NCBI GenBank assembly: GCA_965231815.1
Contig: OZ246890.1
Span: forward strand, 2,790,001 to 2,854,000
Reading direction: 5' to 3'
Source of the DNA: JAPPFW01 sp965231815
GTDB taxonomy: Bacteria; Actinomycetota; Acidimicrobiia; Spongiisociales; Spongiisociaceae
DNA length: 64,000 nt
Numbering within the stretch: the first letter of the stretch is position 1; each line of letters opens with the position of its first letter. The translations under genes were made by a program, and so were the position numbers. Below are positions 24,426 to 33,754 of the stretch, piece after piece. Below the pieces are notes generated by a model. The model did not search any database. It saw only the letters and a program-made list of their open reading frames with translations, and had not been told where the DNA came from.

Positions 24426-26173
24426 CCTGAATCCACCGATGGGTTCCCTGGGGGGTGGTTCGGGGTGTGGTTGGTGGGGGGTTGAGGGGTTGGGGTTGGC
24501 TGGTTTCGGGGGATGTTGGGGGTGTGATGGTGTGGTTTGGAGGGTGAGGCCATTGTGGATGCTGGTTGGGGTTGTTCCGGGCGTGTGTGGTTGGGGTTTG
24601 GGTGGTTGGTTATGGTTGTGGGGGATGCCTGCGGTGGGGTTAGCAGAGTTGTGGCAGCGCCCGCAGGTTAGTGAGGGTGGTTAGGTAGGCACCGGCCCAT
24701 GGCCATCGGGTGGGTAGACGGAGGATGTGTTTTCTGCTGTGGTTGACTATCCGTCCAGGGAGCCCGAACAGTCGGGTACGGATGCTGCGTCCACGGATCA
24801 GTTGCCCAGCCTGCTGCGTTCGGCCGAGGAGTGCTAGGTGCCGGTAGAGGTTATGTGCTAGGGCGGCGCAGAGCAGCCACGCGGCGTTAGCAGCGAAACA
24901 GCCGGAGGGTAGGTGGGCGAGTCCTCCGGAGTCTTTGAGGTCGCGGATGGCGAGTTCGCAGGTGGCGTGACGGCGGTGATGCTGGTCGGCTACGACCGCG
25001 GGCAGCGGGCTGTGCGCCTCCCCGGTCTCTATAAGGCGGCCTTGGGTGTCTTGTCCGTCCCGGGGTTGGTGATACTGGTCGGCTTCGACCGCTTCGAGGT
25101 CCAGGTTGGTGACAAAGGCGTGGTATCGCCAGTCGGGCCATAGCGGGGCTTGGGAACCAACGAGGCGGGTGCGGCGCACCACGAGGCGGACCAGGCGTTT
25201 CTGTGACCGTTTCTGTGGGTTGGTCATCTCCAGGACGGTCTCTCCCACTTGTGCTTCGCCGCCCCGGGTGTAAGCAATGGGAACCCAGCAGTCTTCCTCA
25301 ATATTGCTGATCAGTGTCCTGACCTTGGCGTTCACCTGGCTAGTGATCGACCATCCCACCCCGAGCTGGTCCAGGGCGGCCAGCATCGCGTAGGACCAGA
25401 ACCCAGAATCGGCGCGTACGCTCAGCGGGCCCCTAGCCCCGGCCCGCCGGATACGACCCACTGTTTCTTTCGCGAAATGGACTACACCCCTCTGCGATGC
25501 TCCTGCACGCAGTCGAGCAGCGATCACCTCCCCCGTGTCCGCCCGGAACGCCAACAGCGGGTGATAACCCAACTCTTTGGTGTAACCATAAGCAGCTCCC
25601 CCTTTGGTCTTGCCCGACACCGGACAAATCGTCGAGTCCAGATCAATGGTCACAGGTCCCTTACCGGGACCCGCACCCGCCCGCCACGCCCGGCCCAACA
25701 CCACAGCCAGCACCTTCTCCAACTGGCGGACATGACCCCAAGTGAACGAACGCAGAAACGTCCCCACCGTCGACGGGGCCATCACCGTATGGGGCAACAC
25801 CCGCTGCGTGGACCCGGCCCGGAGCCGATCCACATGGTCAATATGAGACGCCCCCACCAGCATCGCGGACACCAACGTGCACACCTTACGACCCGGGTTC
25901 GCGCCACCCACCCGACCCTCCAAACGCACCACCGAATCCACCAAACCTTCCAAACCCAGGCGACTCATCAACGTCCCGGCCGCCAACAACCCAGCGTCGG
26001 CTACCAGCCCCTCATCGTCGAAAACCACCTCATACCGGTCGATATCCTGCAATACTCCACTCACAGGAAGTGCCTCCAGACTCCGGGACAAACCACTTGC
26101 TTCTAACGGTTATTATCCCAGATCAGAGGCACTTTCCGCGTCTATCCCCCGAATATCCACCGGTGGATCCAGG
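24426..26173 (-). mobile_element. IS1380-family insertion sequence, intact
   Basis: The 1748-bp element has terminal inverted repeats CCTGAATCCACCGATGGG (left) and CCTGGATCCACCGGTGGA (right end, reverse complement). It is flanked by the 5-bp direct repeat CTAAG at 24421-24425 and 26174-26178. It carries one transposase gene on the minus strand. Clean ends and target duplication indicate a fairly recent insertion into non-coding DNA. Confidence 0.9.
24640..26091 (-). CDS. IS1380-family transposase
   Basis: The 483-residue product has the IS1380 transposase layout: an N-terminal region with LVADAGLLAAGTLMSRLGLE, a first catalytic Asp in VTIDLDSTICPVSGKTKGGA, a second in LSVRADSGFWSYAMLAALDQ, and a late acidic region in CELAIRDLKDSGGLAHLP. 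AWLLCAALAHNLYRHLALLG near the C-terminus is also typical. The length and motifs are complete, so it may be active. A degraded relative of its C-terminus lies at 15477-15777. Confidence 0.93.
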   Translation of the reverse strand: MSRSLEALPVSGVLQDIDRYEVVFDDEGLVADAGLLAAGTLMSRLGLEGLVDSVVRLEGRVGGANPGRKVCTLVSAMLVGASHIDHVDRLRAGSTQRVLPHTVMAPSTVGTFLRSFTWGHVRQLEKVLAVVLGRAWRAGAGPGKGPVTIDLDSTICPVSGKTKGGAAYGYTKELGYHPLLAFRADTGEVIAARLRAGASQRGVVHFAKETVGRIRRAGARGPLSVRADSGFWSYAMLAALDQLGVGWSITSQVNAKVRTLISNIEEDCWVPIAYTRGGEAQVGETVLEMTNPQKRSQKRLVRLVVRRTRLVGSQAPLWPDWRYHAFVTNLDLEAVEADQYHQPRDGQDTQGRLIETGEAHSPLPAVVADQHHRRHATCELAIRDLKDSGGLAHLPSGCFAANAAWLLCAALAHNLYRHLALLGRTQQAGQLIRGRSIRTRLFGLPGRIVNHSRKHILRLPTRWPWAGAYLTTLTNLRALPQLC

Positions 26174-26225
26174 CTAAGGAGGGTCGCGCCGGCAACGGTA
26201 TTCTCCCAGGAGGCCCTCCTCGTAC

Positions 26226-26729
26226 TCAACCCTCCAGTACTTCAAAGGTGGCCACTGCTTGGACCTCGAAGGGTTCTACCTCCCCGATATAGCAGAGGAT
26301 GCCGTAGGTGTTGTCGGAAAGGGTTCTGTTGGCGCCCATCATCTGGTTGGCCGGGGCGCGTATCTTCCTGGTTTGGTCGACCCAGTCCGGGGAGTCCTGG
26401 TTGGTAGCCGCTTCGCCGCTATCTACGTAGGCTACTAGGTCATCGAAGGATTTGCCGTCGGGGAAGCGGAGGATGTCAATGCGCGCCCGCGTGCCGCTCC
26501 GGTTGTCCAGCGTCATGCGTACAGGGCCAGGGTCAACAGTCTCGGGACCGATATACGTACAAGTCTCCCCGTCGTACACCACGGTTGGCAGATCGGCGCG
26601 ATCCGCAAACTGTCCGAATGTGGAAACGGTGATCTCCGGCTCCGCGGCGGCTCCTTCATTCTCCCCGTCACCTCCGCACGCCGTAACAACCAACAGCATG
26701 ACCGCCAGCAAACCGGTTTGATTCCGCAC
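26226..26729 (-). CDS. Putative lipoprotein of unknown function
   Basis: The 167-residue product begins MRNQTGLLAVMLLVVTAC, a lipoprotein signal with lipobox VTAC, followed by a short Gly/Glu linker. The mature domain contains GETCTYIGPETVDPGPVRMT, LDNRSGTRARIDI and YGILCYIGEVEPF, with two cysteines that may pair. The beta-rich pattern with a DPGPV-x-MTLDNRSG motif resembles small beta-sandwich domains, but I do not recognise a family. It stands alone between the IS1380 element and a long upstream region, and probably acts on the outer face of the membrane. Confidence 0.75.
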   Translation of the reverse strand: MRNQTGLLAVMLLVVTACGGDGENEGAAAEPEITVSTFGQFADRADLPTVVYDGETCTYIGPETVDPGPVRMTLDNRSGTRARIDILRFPDGKSFDDLVAYVDSGEAATNQDSPDWVDQTRKIRAPANQMMGANRTLSDNTYGILCYIGEVEPFEVQAVATFEVLEG

Positions 26730-27178
26730 GCAACCCCTCCCCAGCCGGGACTACTTCCATTGTAGGCAAGGCCCTACCGAAGCCGGATGTGAATGGCGGA
26801 TATAACGCTCTCTCGGCTGCCAATCGGCGATGATGAACCCCGTCGTCCCGGTACGGCAGCCCAAATCGACGCAAATCAGCCAAACATAAACATACATGCT
26901 CCGAACTATCTATTCTCCATCTTTACAGTGCAACAAACCATGTAAATACATTGATCACCGGACAGGCCACCTATTACGCATGCATCCCGCTTGGTTTATC
27001 GAGGGCCGCATCGCACCGCTCCGCTCGCCATTCTGGTCTGATAGGAATCCAGCTTGATGTAAGTAGGCGACCGAGACGAAAGCCTGATAGGCCCACACTG
27101 CGGTGACCTATGGCGTGTATCCTGCGGACAGCGGGAGCGGATCAGGACAGGACCAAGAGATCGAGGCAAGAGGGCGGG
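26730..27178. other. Non-coding region upstream of the ABC importer, AT-richer than its surroundings
   Basis: No gene was found. The part at about 26880-26990 is clearly AT-richer than the flanks (for example CAAACATAAACATACATG and CCATGTAAATACATTGAT) and probably holds promoters for the divergent lipoprotein and permease genes. I could not fix a -35/-10 pair with confidence. Confidence 0.5.
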
Positions 27179-28051
27179 ATGGACGGAGCGAGCGAGAAGC
27201 GAGCCGAGCGGGCACTCCCCGGCGGTCCGAAGGATCGGGCTTTCGCTTGGCTACGGAGCTCGGGGCGGACCGTCCGGCTGGTCCGCGCTCTGTTTGTTCC
27301 CATGATCGCCTTCGTGATCTGGACCGCCATTACCAACCTCGGTCTGGTGAAACCCATCCTCCTCCCGACGCCGCAGAAGCTCGTTTCGGTGTGGTGGGCG
27401 ATCTGGGATCTGATCCCCGGAGCTCTCTGGATCACCTTGCAGATGGTGGTGACCGGCATAGTCGTGGGCGGGTTGGCGGGCCTCGGGTTCGGTCTGGTGT
27501 TCGGATACAGCCGGTGGGCCCGGGATCTGTTGGAGTTCTCCTTCGACGCCTTGCGCGTAGTGCCGATCTTCGCGCTGATCCCGCTCTTCCTGCTCTGGTT
27601 CGGGATCGGAATGCAGCCCCAGATCGCCCTCATAACCCTGGGAGTGATGCTGATCCTCACCATCCAGACCACGGAGGCGGTGCGCAACGTGCTGCACATC
27701 CATGTGCAGGCCGCCCTCACCGCGGGTGCCTCCCGCCTCCAGATCTACCGGACGGTGGTGGTCCCGTCGATCATCCCCCACATATTGGCGGGCCTGCGAT
27801 TGGCGGTTATGGCGGCGTGGGGGTTGGACGTGGCAGCCGAGTTCATGGGGTCGGTTCAGGGTCTCGGATACCTGATGCTCGCCGGGCTGGTCAACCTCGA
27901 CTCGGCCCGGATCGTCGCCATGGTCATCGTTTATGCCCTGCTGGCGATAGGTTCGGACTTCCTGCTGAGGGCCGTGATCAAGCGAACTATAAGGTGGGCG
28001 CAGCGGACCACCGCGGGCGGCCTGGTCGCGGAAGTTTTGGGTACGAGGTGA
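27179..28051 (+). CDS. ABC transporter permease, NitT/TauT (SsuC/TauC) type
   Basis: The 290-residue integral membrane protein has about six helices (LFVPMIAFVIWTAI, LQMVVTGIVVGGLAGLG, FALIPLFLLWFGIG, ALITLGVMLILTIQ and others). Its coupling loop HVQAALTAGASRLQIYRTVV is the EAA-type motif that contacts the ATPase. Start at ATG 27179 follows AGAGGGCGGG. The second permease gene begins 8 bp downstream, so the pore is probably a heterodimer. An ATPase of matching type lies at 32911, after the hydantoinase gene. The likely cargo is a small nitrogen or sulfur compound that the hydantoinase would process. Confidence 0.92.
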   Translation: MDGASEKRAERALPGGPKDRAFAWLRSSGRTVRLVRALFVPMIAFVIWTAITNLGLVKPILLPTPQKLVSVWWAIWDLIPGALWITLQMVVTGIVVGGLAGLGFGLVFGYSRWARDLLEFSFDALRVVPIFALIPLFLLWFGIGMQPQIALITLGVMLILTIQTTEAVRNVLHIHVQAALTAGASRLQIYRTVVVPSIIPHILAGLRLAVMAAWGLDVAAEFMGSVQGLGYLMLAGLVNLDSARIVAMVIVYALLAIGSDFLLRAVIKRTIRWAQRTTAGGLVAEVLGTR

Positions 28052-28058
28052 GGGACGG

Positions 28059-28958
28059 ATGAGGCTCAAACGTCGACACACGACCGCGGCCCGGCCCGGG
28101 ATCCTCCTCGGCGACCAGCGAGTTCTCGGTGGAACTCGCTTCCGTTCGATCATCCGTGCCCTGCTCGCGCCGGCAAGCGTCCTGGTTATCTGGTACACGG
28201 TCACCAACGCCGGGTGGGTTGGTTCGGAGTATCTACCCACCCCGCAGAGGCTGGTCGAAGTGTTCAATACCGGGTTCCACTACCTGGCCGGCCAGAGGGT
28301 TCCCTTCTCGGAGGGCGTCTACGACGCCACTTGGGTAAGCACCCGCATGGTACTGCTCGGGTTGGTGATCGGAACCCCTCCTGGGCTAGTGGTCGGCCTC
28401 GCCTTCGGATATAGCCGGTTGGTGCGGGACCTGCTGGAGTTCACCCTTGACGCCATCCGCCCCACTCCTCTGCTTGCACTCCTCCCGCTGTTCCTGCTGT
28501 GGTTCGGTTCCGACCCCTCGACCGGGATCGCCCTGATCGCCTTCGGGGTGTTCCTGATCCTCACCATCCAGGTCACCGAGGCGGTCCGCAACGTTCCCCA
28601 CATCTACGTTCGGGCTTCGCTTACAACCGGCGCATCTCGGTTGCATATCTACCGGACCGTGGTGGTCCCGGCCATCCTGCCCCATATGATGGCCGGTTTC
28701 CGCCTAGCCGTGGTGGTGTCATGGGGTCTGGTGGTGGCGGCTGAGTTCATGGGCGCCGGCGTGGGGCTGGGATGGTTGATGATCGGAAGGAGCCGCTACC
28801 TGGACAACGCCGGGATCCTGGTAATCGTCTTTATCTTCGCCGCGCTGGCAATACTCAGCGATTTCCTGCTCCGATCCGCAGCGAAGCGTTTCACCCGGTG
28901 GAGCCCGAGAGCCACCGGGTCTGTCACCATGGTCGGAGAGATGCTCGGGTCGCGATGA
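28059..28958 (+). CDS. ABC transporter permease, second subunit, NitT/TauT type
   Basis: The 299-residue membrane protein is a paralogue of the upstream permease (LPTPQRLVEVFNTGF, LLALLPLFLLWFGSDP, YVRASLTTGASRLHIYRTVV). It has an insertion after the first helix (NTGFHYLAGQRVPFSEGVYD) that the first lacks. It starts 8 bp after the first permease stop and is followed within 50 bp by the hydantoinase gene. Together they form the membrane channel of the 27-33 kb operon. No binding protein is encoded in this operon; the lipoprotein at 20767-22113 is the nearest candidate. Confidence 0.92.
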   Translation: MRLKRRHTTAARPGILLGDQRVLGGTRFRSIIRALLAPASVLVIWYTVTNAGWVGSEYLPTPQRLVEVFNTGFHYLAGQRVPFSEGVYDATWVSTRMVLLGLVIGTPPGLVVGLAFGYSRLVRDLLEFTLDAIRPTPLLALLPLFLLWFGSDPSTGIALIAFGVFLILTIQVTEAVRNVPHIYVRASLTTGASRLHIYRTVVVPAILPHMMAGFRLAVVVSWGLVVAAEFMGAGVGLGWLMIGRSRYLDNAGILVIVFIFAALAILSDFLLRSAAKRFTRWSPRATGSVTMVGEMLGSR

Positions 28959-29003
28959 GACCCAAGTCACGCATGGATCGTCTTGGGGAGGGCCGGGCTC
29001 GCC

Positions 29004-32000
29004 GTGGGTAGTCGGGTGGGCGCCGACGTCGGGGGCACGTTTACCGACGTCATCGTAAAGGAACCGGACGGCCGCTCCACTACCCACAAGGTGCTGTCCA
29101 CTCCGCCCTCCTACGACAAGGCGGTCACGTACGCCATCGACGAACTGCTGGGGGACTCATCCGGAGGGTTCCAACGTTCCGTGCAGGAGGTGGTCCACGG
29201 AACGACGGTTGCGACCAACGCCATTCTTGAGCGGCGCGGCGCCCACCTGGCATTCCTCACCACCGAGGGCTTCCGGGATGTGCTGGAACTGCGCCGGGTG
29301 AGGATGCCGCACCTCTACAACCCGTTCTGGCGAAAGCCGATGCCCATCGTCGAGCGTCGTCTCCGTTTCGAGATCCGCGAGCGCATGATGGCGGACGGGA
29401 CCGCCCACCGCCCCGTGGACGGGGTTGAGGTGATGGAGGTGGCCGCCCGATTGCGTGACGAGCAGGTGGAGGCAGTGGCGGTGTGCCTGCTGCACGCCCA
29501 CAAGTATCCGACCCACGAGGAAGAAGTGGGTCGGATCCTGCGGCGGGAACTTCCCGGTGTCCATGTCGTGCTGTCCAGCGAAGTCCTGCGGGAGCAGAAC
29601 GAATACGAGCGCTCGGCCACCACCGCCCTCAACGCCTACGTGATCCCGATCATGGGCTCCTACGTGCGCGACCTCGTGGACGGTCTCGAAGGGATCGGGG
29701 TGGACGCGCCGGTCCTGATCATGCAGTCCTCCGGTGGCGCGATGACCGCGGCCGACGCCGCCCGGCGTCCGGTGTACGCCCTCGAGTCCGGCCCCGCCGC
29801 CGGGGTGGTGGCCGCTCAGGGGCTGGCCGGAGAACTGGGGATCGAAAACGCCATCTCCTTCGATATGGGTGGCACCACCGCCAAGGCATCGCTCATCGAG
29901 GAAGGTCGGGTGACTCTCAGCAGGGAGTACGAGGTGGGCGCCGACCTGTCGGTGGGAACCAGGCTGCTGCGCGGCTCCGGGGAGTTGTTGCGGGTTCCGA
30001 GTATCGACATAGCCGAAGTGGGGGCCGGCGGCGGGAGCATCGCCTGGGTCGACACGGCAGGAGGCCTCCAGGTAGGTCCCCGGAGCGCCGGAGCGGTGCC
30101 CGGTCCCGCCTGTTACAGCCTCGGCGGCGACGACCCGACAGTGACCGACGCCAACGTGGTGCTCGGCTACGTACGTTCGGGACCGCTTGCCGGGGATGCC
30201 GTTCGGATATCACCCATCCTGGCCCGGCGGGCGCTGGAGTCGGTTACCGGGCCGCTCGGGATTCCGGTGGAGGAAGCCGCCCGTGGTATCCACGATCTCG
30301 CCAATGCCCGAATGATGCGGGCGCTGCGGGCGGTGTCCTCGGAGCGGGGAAGGGATCCGAGAGAGTTCGCTCTGATCGCCTTCGGAGGCGCAGGCCCCAT
30401 ACATGCCGCCGGCCTGGCAACGGAATTGGGTATCGACAGAGTGGTGGTTCCTCCCGACGCAGGGGTGTTCTCGGCTGCGGGCCTTCTCTACGCGCGGGCC
30501 GAATACCACGATGTCCGATTCTGCGAGCTGGACGCCCGTGACTCATCGGTCGTGTCGCCTATGGCCCTCCTCCTTTTCGAGATGGAGGCGGATCTCAAGG
30601 CGAACGTGGTCGGCGGGATCGCCGAATGGGTGAGGTCCGCCGATGTGCGCTACAAGGGTCAGAGCTTCGACATCGAGGTGACGATTCCCGGCGCCGAGAT
30701 GACCGAAGCCGGGTTAGCACAACTCGTCCGGGACTTCGAAGACCGCCACGAGCAGCTGTACGGCATTCGTAAGGATCCCGACGATCCGGTTCAGGTAAGA
30801 GCGCTCCGCCTTGCCGCCCTCGGACCGCTTCCTCGAAAACGACGGGTTTCGGAAAGCGAGGAAATCCCACCCTACGGCGATCGGACCGGCCTCCCCGGCG
30901 GCCGCCGCCCTGCCCTCTTCGCCCTGACCGATGGCTATCTGGAGGCTCCGGTCCTCACGCGAAGGACCGAGATCGGTCCGGACGGGATGCTCGGCCCGCT
31001 CCTCATCGACGAATACGACACCACTATCGTCGTGCCTCCGGGATGGTTCGCCCGGCGGTCCTCCTCGGGCGCTCTCTATCTGACCCGCCGGGAGGTGGGT
31101 AAGGCAGCGGTGGAACACACCGACGCCGTCACCCGCCAGATAGTGGCCAACGGCCTTGCCTCTGCCGCCGATGAGATGGCCACCACCATCTTCCGCACCG
31201 CCCACTCGACCGTGGTGCGAGACGCCATGGACTTCTCGGCCGCACTGCTCGGCCCCGACGCCCAAACCGTTGCGCAGGCGGTGACGATCCCATTCCATCT
31301 CGGAGCGGTTCCCACCGCGGTCGATGCCCTCCTGGCCCGGTTCCGGGACCGGATGCGGCCGGGGGATGTCTTCATAATGAACGACCCGTTCGACGGCGGC
31401 ATGCATTTGCCGGATGTCTTCATCATCAAACCGGTCTACCACCAGAACGCCCTGATCGGTTACGCCGTGGCCACCGCGCACCACGGAGACATCGGTGGTC
31501 GCCTTCTCGGCAGCTCGGCGACCGACAATACCGAGGTGTTCCAGGACGGTCTCCGCATCCCCTGGATGCACCTGTACAAAGAGGGGTGCCCGGTGGAGGA
31601 GGTCTACGCTCTCATAAGGGCCAACGTGAGGATTCCGCACATGCTCTTCGGGGACCTCGGCGCCCAAGTGTCGGCTTGTTCGGTGGGCGAGCGAGCGTTG
31701 CAGGCCATGGCCGAGCGATACGGTATCGACCGGTTGGCCGAGTTGATGGACGGTCTCATCGACTACACCGAGGTCCTGATGCGCCGGGAGATCTCCTCCT
31801 GGCCCGACGGGACCGCCAGCTTCACCGACTACATGGATTCCGACGGCATCGAAGCCCGCGATGTGGCCATCAGCGTGAAGGTGACGATCGACGGCGACGA
31901 GGTAGAGGTTGATCTCTCAGACTCGGACCCCATGGTGGCCGGCTCTCTCAACGCCACCCGTTCCTTCATCATCGCTACCGCATACCACTGCGTCATGTCG

Positions 32001-32831
32001 GCGTCCGCTTCGGAGTTCCCCAACACCGCAGGAGCCTTCCGCCCGGTCAAGATCGTGACCAGGCCGGGGACAGTCACGCACGCGGTCTATCCCGGCGCCA
32101 ATTCCATGAGGGGCGTCACCGGGTTCCGTGCCTTCGACGCCATCAACGGAGCCCTGGCACAACTGGTTCCGGACCGGGTGCCCGCCGCCGGGGAGGGGGG
32201 CAACACCGTGGTGATCCTCGGGGGTCATCACGAGGACGGCGAGCCCTTCGTCTACTTCGAGTTGCTGGTCGGGACGTGGGGCGCCACCCCCGAGAACGAC
32301 GGCAACGACGGGCTCAGCAATCCCATCGCCACCGCCGCCAACGTCCCTATCGAAGTGGCCGAAGCCGAGTTCCCGATCATCATCGAGCGGTACGGCCTGG
32401 TGCCGGACAGTGGAGGCGCCGGCCTGCACCGCGGCGGCCTGGGGCTGGAGAAGTCATGGCGACCGCTGGTGCCCACGTCCCTGCTGATCCGATCCGACCG
32501 GCAGCGCCACCCGCCCTTCGGCTTGATGGGCGGAGCGTCGGGCGGCTTTTCCAGCAACACCGTCTACCGGCTGTCCGGGGATGAACAGACGTTCCCGCCC
32601 ATGTTCAGCGACAGTCTTGCCGCCGGCGAGCTATACCACCACGTCCAGGCGGGCGGGGGCGGCTGGGGAGATCCCTTGGAGCGGGATCCCGAGCGGGTGG
32701 CCGACGACGTGCGGAACGGGAAAGTCGGTCGCAGAGCGGCGAGGCGTTGCTATGGGGTGGTCATCGAGGATGGATTCTCGGTGGATGCGAAGGCCACCGC
32801 CTCCGCCCGCCGGGAGATCAGGTACAGGTGA
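29004..32831 (+). CDS. Hydantoinase/oxoprolinase, HyuA-HyuB fusion (intact)
   Basis: From GTG 29004 the product is 1275 residues, the size of fused HyuA-HyuB enzymes. A TTG at 28983 is an alternative start. HyuA motifs are in order: GADVGGTFTDVIV at residue 4, VHGTTVATNAILERRG, ESGPAAGVVAAQG, SFDMGGTTAKASL, VGAGGGSIAWVD and GPACYSLGG. The HyuB domain begins near residue 700 (VEHTDAVTRQIVANGLASAA) with NDPFDGGMHLPDVF, HGDIGGR, SGGAGLHRGGLG and a GGGGWGDP tail. The family uses ATP to hydrolyse cyclic amides such as 5-oxoproline, hydantoins or N-methylhydantoin. It lies between the permeases and their ATPase, so it probably acts on the imported compound. Confidence 0.93.
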   Translation: MGSRVGADVGGTFTDVIVKEPDGRSTTHKVLSTPPSYDKAVTYAIDELLGDSSGGFQRSVQEVVHGTTVATNAILERRGAHLAFLTTEGFRDVLELRRVRMPHLYNPFWRKPMPIVERRLRFEIRERMMADGTAHRPVDGVEVMEVAARLRDEQVEAVAVCLLHAHKYPTHEEEVGRILRRELPGVHVVLSSEVLREQNEYERSATTALNAYVIPIMGSYVRDLVDGLEGIGVDAPVLIMQSSGGAMTAADAARRPVYALESGPAAGVVAAQGLAGELGIENAISFDMGGTTAKASLIEEGRVTLSREYEVGADLSVGTRLLRGSGELLRVPSIDIAEVGAGGGSIAWVDTAGGLQVGPRSAGAVPGPACYSLGGDDPTVTDANVVLGYVRSGPLAGDAVRISPILARRALESVTGPLGIPVEEAARGIHDLANARMMRALRAVSSERGRDPREFALIAFGGAGPIHAAGLATELGIDRVVVPPDAGVFSAAGLLYARAEYHDVRFCELDARDSSVVSPMALLLFEMEADLKANVVGGIAEWVRSADVRYKGQSFDIEVTIPGAEMTEAGLAQLVRDFEDRHEQLYGIRKDPDDPVQVRALRLAALGPLPRKRRVSESEEIPPYGDRTGLPGGRRPALFALTDGYLEAPVLTRRTEIGPDGMLGPLLIDEYDTTIVVPPGWFARRSSSGALYLTRREVGKAAVEHTDAVTRQIVANGLASAADEMATTIFRTAHSTVVRDAMDFSAALLGPDAQTVAQAVTIPFHLGAVPTAVDALLARFRDRMRPGDVFIMNDPFDGGMHLPDVFIIKPVYHQNALIGYAVATAHHGDIGGRLLGSSATDNTEVFQDGLRIPWMHLYKEGCPVEEVYALIRANVRIPHMLFGDLGAQVSACSVGERALQAMAERYGIDRLAELMDGLIDYTEVLMRREISSWPDGTASFTDYMDSDGIEARDVAISVKVTIDGDEVEVDLSDSDPMVAGSLNATRSFIIATAYHCVMSASASEFPNTAGAFRPVKIVTRPGTVTHAVYPGANSMRGVTGFRAFDAINGALAQLVPDRVPAAGEGGNTVVILGGHHEDGEPFVYFELLVGTWGATPENDGNDGLSNPIATAANVPIEVAEAEFPIIIERYGLVPDSGGAGLHRGGLGLEKSWRPLVPTSLLIRSDRQRHPPFGLMGGASGGFSSNTVYRLSGDEQTFPPMFSDSLAAGELYHHVQAGGGGWGDPLERDPERVADDVRNGKVGRRAARRCYGVVIEDGFSVDAKATASARREIRYR

Positions 32832-32910
32832 TTGGTATAGAGCCGCTAACGGTTGCGTACACAGGTGGTACGGCGGTAGGTTGACTGCTGATCGGAGGAG
32901 AAGAGCGACG

Positions 32911-33687
32911 ATGGACTTCAGCGGGAATGGCATGATAAAGCTGGACATACAGGACATCTCGATCTACTTCGATGATCTGCATGTTCTCGACAACATCTCC
33001 TTCCAACTCTCGGAAGGGGACTTCGTCTCACTCCTCGGTCCGAGCGGATGCGGGAAGTCGACGCTGCTCAATCTCGTCGCGGGTCTGCTGACTCCCACAG
33101 CGGGCACCATCAGCCGGGACGGGATGCCGGTGACGGGTCCCGGTCCCGACCGCAGCATGGTGTTCCAGGACGATGCCGTCTTCCCCTGGTACACGGTGAT
33201 CCAGAACGTCGAATACGGCCTCAGGGTCAAGGGAGTAGAGAAGACGGTGCGGCGCGTGAAGGCCCAGGGCTTCATCGATCTGGTGGGGCTGACCGGACGG
33301 GAGGACGCCTACCCCTACCAGTTGTCCGGAGGCATGCGTAAGCGGGTGGACGTGGCTAGGGCCCTGGCCGCCGAGCCCGACGTACTACTAATGGACGAGC
33401 CCTTCGCCTCTCTGGACGCCATGACCAAGACCAGGCTCCAGGTCGAGTTCCTTCGTATCTGGGAGGACTCGCGGGCAACCGTGCTGTTCGTCACGCACGA
33501 TGTGGAGGAAGCGCTGTACATGAGCGAGCGGGTCTTCGTGATGTCCACCGGACCCGGACGGCTGTTCCACCAAACCGATGTTCCGTTTCCTCACCCGAGA
33601 GACGAATCGCTCCGCACCAGCACCGCCTTCCAGGATCACCGCGCCGAACTCATAGACGCGCTCCACCGGGCAGGCGCGCAGTTCTAA
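32911..33687 (+). CDS. ABC transporter ATP-binding protein, NitT/TauT (SsuB/TauB) type
   Basis: The 258-residue ATPase starts at ATG 32911 after GGAGGAGAAGAGCGACG. Walker A is GPSGCGKS (residues 43-50), the Q-loop VFQDDAVFPW, the signature YQLSGGMRKRVDVARAL, Walker B VLLMDEPFASLD and the switch VTHDVEEALYMSERV. These are the marks of the nitrate/sulfonate/taurine importer ATPases. It drives the permeases at 27179-28958, and since the importer at 52149-55358 has no ATPase nearby, it might serve both. The hydantoinase gene separates it from the permeases by 80 bp of non-coding DNA. Confidence 0.93.
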   Translation: MDFSGNGMIKLDIQDISIYFDDLHVLDNISFQLSEGDFVSLLGPSGCGKSTLLNLVAGLLTPTAGTISRDGMPVTGPGPDRSMVFQDDAVFPWYTVIQNVEYGLRVKGVEKTVRRVKAQGFIDLVGLTGREDAYPYQLSGGMRKRVDVARALAAEPDVLLMDEPFASLDAMTKTRLQVEFLRIWEDSRATVLFVTHDVEEALYMSERVFVMSTGPGRLFHQTDVPFPHPRDESLRTSTAFQDHRAELIDALHRAGAQF

Positions 33688-33754
33688 TGGTCTGCCTGCG
33701 AATGCCGAGCGACCGTTTGCACAGACAGGCCATTGGCCGGGAGAGGAGTTCAAG

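Noticed and set aside
27251..28267. A 338-residue minus-strand frame across both permease genes
   Set aside because: The composition is that of a reversed membrane-protein gene (Gln/Asp/His-rich) and it crosses two well-supported genes.
30714..31667. A 317-residue open frame antisense to the hydantoinase gene
   Set aside because: It mirrors the third-position GC bias of the real gene, has no motifs, and lies wholly inside a well-supported HyuB domain.
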